The notes beneath the pieces are model-generated. The model worked only from the letters and a program-made list of their open reading frames with translations. It did not search any database and was not told the origin of the DNA. 64,000 nucleotides of DNA from Amia ocellicauda (lineage: Eukaryota; Chordata; Actinopteri; Amiiformes; Amiidae). The position numbers and the translations under genes were made by a program. Shown piece by piece: positions 59,738-64,000 of the stretch. Location: positions 22,838,417-22,902,416 of the forward strand of contig NC_089863.1 of NCBI RefSeq assembly GCF_036373705.1, in the 5' to 3' direction. Position 1 is the stretch's first letter. Each line of letters begins with the position of its first letter.

Positions 59738-60210
59738 TAAGAGAGACAGGAGTACAGAAATCTGGTTTTAAGGCTTCAGTGTTTTCTTTACTCTTTTTAC
59801 ATTTTTTGAATAACAAAATGTTTAACAAAAATATAGAATACAGTAGCAGCTGTTAACCATTCACACATAAAAAATAAGAAAATCATACAATTTCGATGTC
59901 TGTGGCAATCAGGGTTGTCATCTGGATGATATTTTACCGGACTGTCTGGTATTTTTATGTACATTGACCCCCTGTCTGGTATTTTAGAAGATGTCCGGTC
60001 TTTTTAACCACTGTAATCTATTGGAGATGTGTTATAATCAGTGTACAATTAAAACTTAAGCTGAGAAGGTAAAGGCGTCCTAGAATTACAGTTAATTAAA
60101 AATAATCTATTGTATTGCATTGTGTTATTTGGCCACTAGATGGCACTGTCTGAAAAATACACAACTGAGACTCTCCCAGGGGAGGGGTCAGGTATGCCCT
60201 CCCGGCAGTA

Positions 60211-60657
60211 GTGGCAGGTCCTCAAGAGAGGAGAGTCGGCGCCAGTGTCTTTTGCCATAAAGACCTAAGGGACGTAATGGCAAGGTCACTGGCGCTGGGG
60301 GAGGAGGCCTGCGGCAGCAGACAGCCGGGAGGGGAGAGACCACCCCCTCCCCCACCATTAGTAAAAAGAACAACTAGCGGGGTCTACCCAGTTCTCTCCC
60401 CAGTTGTACACAAAGCCTCTGCCCTGCCATCTGCTCGTCGGGCCTCGGCCACAAAGGAACCAGGGAGAACCTCCAGCACCACGGGCCCTGAGCCCAGTGG
60501 AGTTTCACCAGCCTTACCGGGTGGCGGGAGCCGAGCCCCCCCCAAAGTCTTCCTAGAGGATCAAGCGGTGAGGCAAATGATTGAAATGATGGGTGCTAGC
60601 GCTAAGCTAGGTGAGGGAGAAGAGAGGAGTGGGGAAGAGAAAGGTTTCTTTACATGA
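60211..60657 (+). CDS. LINE ORF1, C-terminal part
   Basis: A 148-codon open frame, rich in Pro, Ser, Gly and Arg, ending TTTACATGA. No known domain is evident in this piece; Tx1-type ORF1 proteins usually carry zinc knuckles that would lie in the missing N-terminal part. The Met at 60211 is only the first one in frame. Its stop overlaps the ORF2 start as ATGA (60654-60657). Confidence 0.55.
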   Translation: MAGPQERRVGASVFCHKDLRDVMARSLALGEEACGSRQPGGERPPPPPPLVKRTTSGVYPVLSPVVHKASALPSARRASATKEPGRTSSTTGPEPSGVSPALPGGGSRAPPKVFLEDQAVRQMIEMMGASAKLGEGEERSGEEKGFFT

Positions 60658-63600
60658 TTGTTACGGAGCGGGTAATTGCCCTCACAGCCATTATGGCATT
60701 AATTATTATATCAATAAATGTGAGGAGCATTGCTGAGGTGAAAAAGAGAACTGATGTTTTAAACTCTCTGGCTGGTATGAAGGCGGATGTCATCTGTTTG
60801 CAGGAGTGCGGCATCCCGTTCCAAAAGGAATATAAAGATCTCCGGGACACTTGGACCCTAGGAGAATCCTTTAGGTCGGGGTCCAATGTGTCCCGAGCGG
60901 ACGGGATTGCCGTACTCCAGAAAAACCCCTTCATAGAGGTAAAGGCATTTAAGGTTATAGAGGCGGGCAGACTGGCCAGCCTCGATTTTAAATACAAGGG
61001 GGCTGTATTGAGGCTGGTCAATGTCTATGCCCCCACCAGCCAGAGAGAGAGAGTCCTCTTTCTCCCTCAGCTACGCCCGCTCCTGATCGGCACCTTACCA
61101 GGTATCATTTCAGGTGATTTCAACTGTGCTCTGAGGGATGTAGACCGGAGTAAGCCCTGCAATGATAGATCCAGCAGGGACCTCGCTGCGTTCGTGGAGG
61201 ACTTTGAACTGGGTGAGTTCTTCTGGCTCCTCCTTCTCCAGGATAGATCTCGTCCTCCTCAGTAAGCCACTGGAGAGGACCGCCATGTCTTCGGAGGCGG
61301 TCTTCTTTTCAGACCACAGGCTCCTGACGACAGAGGTGCTCATCCCGAGCACACGGGAGTCGGGGCCTGGGGTCTGGAAGTTTAACACCTCCCTGCTCGA
61401 TGACCCTCGTGTTATTAAGACCTTTAGCAGACGCCTCGAGGAGTGGAGGACCCTGAAGGACCTTTTTGATTCTCCCATAGAGTGGTTGGAGAAGGTGAAG
61501 AAAAGGACCAAGGGCTACTTCATTCAGCTAGGGAAACGGAAAGCTCGTGAGAGGCGGGCGAGATATTCCCATCTAAACGCCCACCTCCAGCGACTGAGTC
61601 TTTTACAGCTCAGAGGCTTCGACCTAGCTGAGGAGGTGGCTCGGGTCAAACTGAGTCTCTCCGCCCTCTATCGGGAGGAGCAAGAGAAGATCAAGGTCCT
61701 TTCCAGGGTCCGCATCATGGAGGACGATGAGAAATGCAGCTGCTTCTTCTTCAACAAAACGAAGGAGAGGCGGCCTGCAATGTCCTCCATGATCGACTCC
61801 TCGGGGCAAGAGGTGGAGGGCAGAGAGGCTGTTGAGACAGTGGTGCGGGATTTCTACAGGGAGTTGTATGATCAGAAGGTGGTGGATCAAAATCTGATCC
61901 ATCACTTTCTGTCCCTGTTGGAGTCCCGCAATGAGGGGGACGAGGAGGAGGAGGAGGATCCAGAGATCACCACCACTGAACTCTCCCAGGTGATAAAGAG
62001 TCTTAACTCTGGAAGGACACCGGGTCCCGATGGGATCCCTGCTGAGTTCTATAAGATCTTTTGGGAGGTGCTTAAAGAAGATCTGGCCCAGGTCTTGGGG
62101 TCGATGTACGGAGAGGGTAGATTGGCCCCTTCTATGAAGAAGAGTATCCTCTCCCTTCTTCACAAGAAGGGAGACCAAAAAGATCTGAGGAACTGGCGGC
62201 CGGTCAGCCTCCTGTGCACCGACTACAAGATACTGGCCAAAGCACTGACGCTCCGGCTGCAGCGGCCACTCCCTCAAGTCGTGGGTCCCGACCAGGTCTG
62301 TGGTGCCCGGGGAGATCGGCGGCCGACAACGCCATGCTGCTCAGGGATGTCGTGGCCTACTCGAACGAGAGAGGGCTTCCCCTGGTCCTAATCAGCTTGG
62401 ACCAGGAGAAAGCCTTCGACAGAGTGGGCCACGAATACCTGCAGCTCGTCATGGAGAGGATGGGTCTCGCTCTTGGCCTGAGGAAATGGGTTAAAATCAT
62501 TTACAGCGGTCTAAGCAGCAGGGTCCTTGTGAACCGCCACCTGACCGAACCATTTCCGGTCAGGTCGGGGGTCCGACAGGGTTGTCCCCTGTCGGCCCTG
62601 CTGTACGTCCTCTGTCTGGAGCCGTTCATGCAGGCGATCCGCCGGGACGTCCGGGTGACAGGTTTCCATCTCCCGGGTTCCGGCGGAGAGCAACTGAAGG
62701 CCCTGGCCTATATGGACGATGTGGCCGTGGTTTGCACGGACCCCCCGTCCGTGGCCAGGGTCGAGGAACTGCTGGACGGCTTCTGCAGGGCGACGGGGGC
62801 CACTGTCAACAAGGCCAAGAGCGAGGTCTACCTCTCCAGGGCATGGCCTGTCGGCTGGGTTCCCTGTGAAGCCGTTTATCAAGGTTCTGGGGATCACGAT
62901 CGACGGGACCAACACGGGCACCCGGAGCTGGGAGGAGGCCATATCTAAGGTCCAAAAGAAGATCCACAGCTGGAGCACAAGGACCTTGACGATGGCTGGT
63001 AAGGTGCTGGTCGTAAAGGCCATCCTCTTCCCGATACTCCTCTACGTAGGAATGATCTTCCCCCCAGACAAGGTCATCGCAAAACTAGTGACCCGAATTA
63101 TATTTCGGTTTGTCTTGGGGAGCAAAATGGAGAGGCTGAAGAGAGTGCAGATGGTGAAGGGTACCCTGGATGGAGGCAGGGGGGTCCCGGACATTGTGCG
63201 GCTGATAAAGGCGCAGGGGCTGGCCTATGTGGTCAAGAACATCCAGGCTGCTGGCAAGAAAGTGAGTTTTATGAACCGCTTTTATTTTGCCAGGAGCCTG
63301 AGACCATTCGGCCTCTGCGCCATGGATAACATCAGGCCGCACTCGTGGGATCCCCCGCCATTCTACAGGGCGCTCCGAGCCTTTGCGCTCGAAGTAGGCC
63401 TCCATAAAGTCGTGCTGGCCTCCTGGGATTATAAGACCATCTGTAGCCAGATGAGATCTACCCAGGAGACCAGCCGGATAGAAGATTTCCCTCCCGAAAC
63501 CTGCCGGTTTATCTGGGCTAACGTTTCGCACGTTTGCCTCACGAACACGCAGAAAGATGTCTCCTGGATGGCTGTGAGTCGGTGTCTCCCCACCCGAGTG

Positions 63601-64000
63601 TTCATGCACAGAAGGGGCCTAGCCCCTTATGACATCTGCCCCTATAAGGGTTGCCTGTGGAAGGAGACGGAGGCTCACATCTTTAGAGATTGCCCCTCCG
63701 CCTACAGGGTCTGGCTCCTGTTTTCTCCGTTCCTCCACAGGTTTGCCGTTCCTGCGCGGGCGATCGCCCAGCAGATCTTATATGGTCCAGCCAGGGGAAT
63801 AACATCTTCCACCCTGAGGTGCTGGTGGCGTGTCGTCTGCACAGTGAAGCAGGCCCTGTGGGAGGGACGGAATATCTGTCTATTCAATAAGCAGGAGCTG
63901 GACCCGATTGTCATCGCGCGGAGGGGCATGGTGCTTGTGAGGGACTACGTCAATCTGGAAGTCCATCAGAGGGGCAAGGAGGAAGCCTATAAGAACTGGC
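60654..64000 (+). pseudogene. LINE ORF2, endonuclease-reverse transcriptase, frameshifted
   Basis: Segment 1 (60654 to about 61225): endonuclease motifs SINVRSI, ICLQECG, NVYAPT, SGDFNCAL. A deletion of roughly 30 codons with a frame change then falls near 61225. Segment 2 (to about 62300): RIDLVLL and FFSDHRLL (endonuclease end), then TPGPDGIPAEFYKIFW and WRPVSLLCTDYKILAKAL. Segment 3 (about 62300-62860) in a new frame: LDQEKAFDRV, RQGCPLSALLYVL, AYMDDVAVV. Segment 4 (about 62870 to the edge): KVLGITIDG, then a zinc knuckle CPYKGCLWKETEAHIFRDC (C-x4-C-x7-H-x4-C, 63640-63696), still open at 64000. Three frame changes make it inactive. Confidence 0.85.

Larger units (their letters stand above)
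54704..60165. repeat. Segmental duplication, copy C
   Basis: Matches copy A from 32424 to about 37755 and then 38137-38180. The left edge is abrupt at 54704, so C lacks the MITE and C2H2 gene fragment. The right edge is cut by the Tx1-like LINE. Confidence 0.9.
60166..64000 (+). mobile_element. Tx1-clade LINE (L1-like), 5'-truncated, runs off the window
   Basis: Starts directly after the duplicon C sequence. Contains the end of ORF1, then ORF2 with an AP-type endonuclease, reverse transcriptase and a C-terminal zinc knuckle. The RT style (SLDQEKAFDRV, GVRQGCPLSALLYVL, YMDD) is that of Tx1/L1-like non-LTR elements. Markedly higher GC than the duplicons beside it. The 3' end is beyond 64000. 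Confidence 0.88.

Overview
The window is nuclear DNA from a vertebrate, most likely a ray-finned fish. The evidence is vertebrate-type genes with short GT-AG introns, egg-coat ZP3-type genes without a membrane anchor, and a fish-like mobile-element set (Tc1, hAT and hAT MITEs, PIF/Harbinger, CR1-like and Tx1-like LINEs, a degraded endogenous retrovirus). I cannot name the species.

Left third (1-30.3 kb): three genes lie head-to-tail on the minus strand. Assembling exons by GT-AG signals gives closed reading frames for all three: cyp11a1 (9 exons, 507 aa, cholesterol side-chain cleavage P450, 3037-7890), a prenylated complexin of the CPLX3/4 type (3 exons, 150 aa, 9162-10134), and a CLK2-type LAMMER kinase (12 coding exons, 512 aa, 14393-24711) with a CpG-rich promoter near 30.0 kb. 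In human the same families (CYP11A1, CLK3, CPLX3) lie together at 15q24, so this is a conserved block. Introns are full of simple repeats and minisatellites, and carry a structurally perfect Tc1 transposon (in cyp11a1), several hAT elements and a candidate 12-nt microexon in clk2.

Middle and right (31-60.2 kb): a segmental duplication carries three copies of a ZP3-like egg-coat gene on the minus strand (copy A 32620-34969, copy B 40458-42799, copy C 54900-57305). A and B are open over 8 exons (517 aa). Copy C has a nonsense codon in exon 7 and a frameshift in exon 8. All three have lost both cysteines of the same conserved ZP-N disulfide. Each keeps a TATA box and two CAGCTG E-boxes upstream. 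Copies A and C also carry a CR1-like LINE; A and B share a hAT MITE and a decayed C2H2-type gene fragment.

Between B and C (43.5-54.7 kb) lies a mosaic. An old hAT element was split by an endogenous retrovirus (paired LTRs, 4-bp target duplication, broken gag and env, no pol seen). The retrovirus now holds a PIF/Harbinger fragment and a deleted Tc1 element with a perfect 41-bp hairpin. Next to it is a set of decayed tRNA genes (Ala, Gly, Phe, Leu, Ser).

Right end (60.17-64 kb): a Tx1-clade LINE whose two reading frames overlap by ATGA, with several frameshifts in ORF2, running off the window edge.

Stretches with nothing I can call: 1640-2270, 10205-11390, 12470-13050, 18430-19190 (intron), 19920-20640 (intron), 43460-44090, 52655-53130 and 53660-54290.
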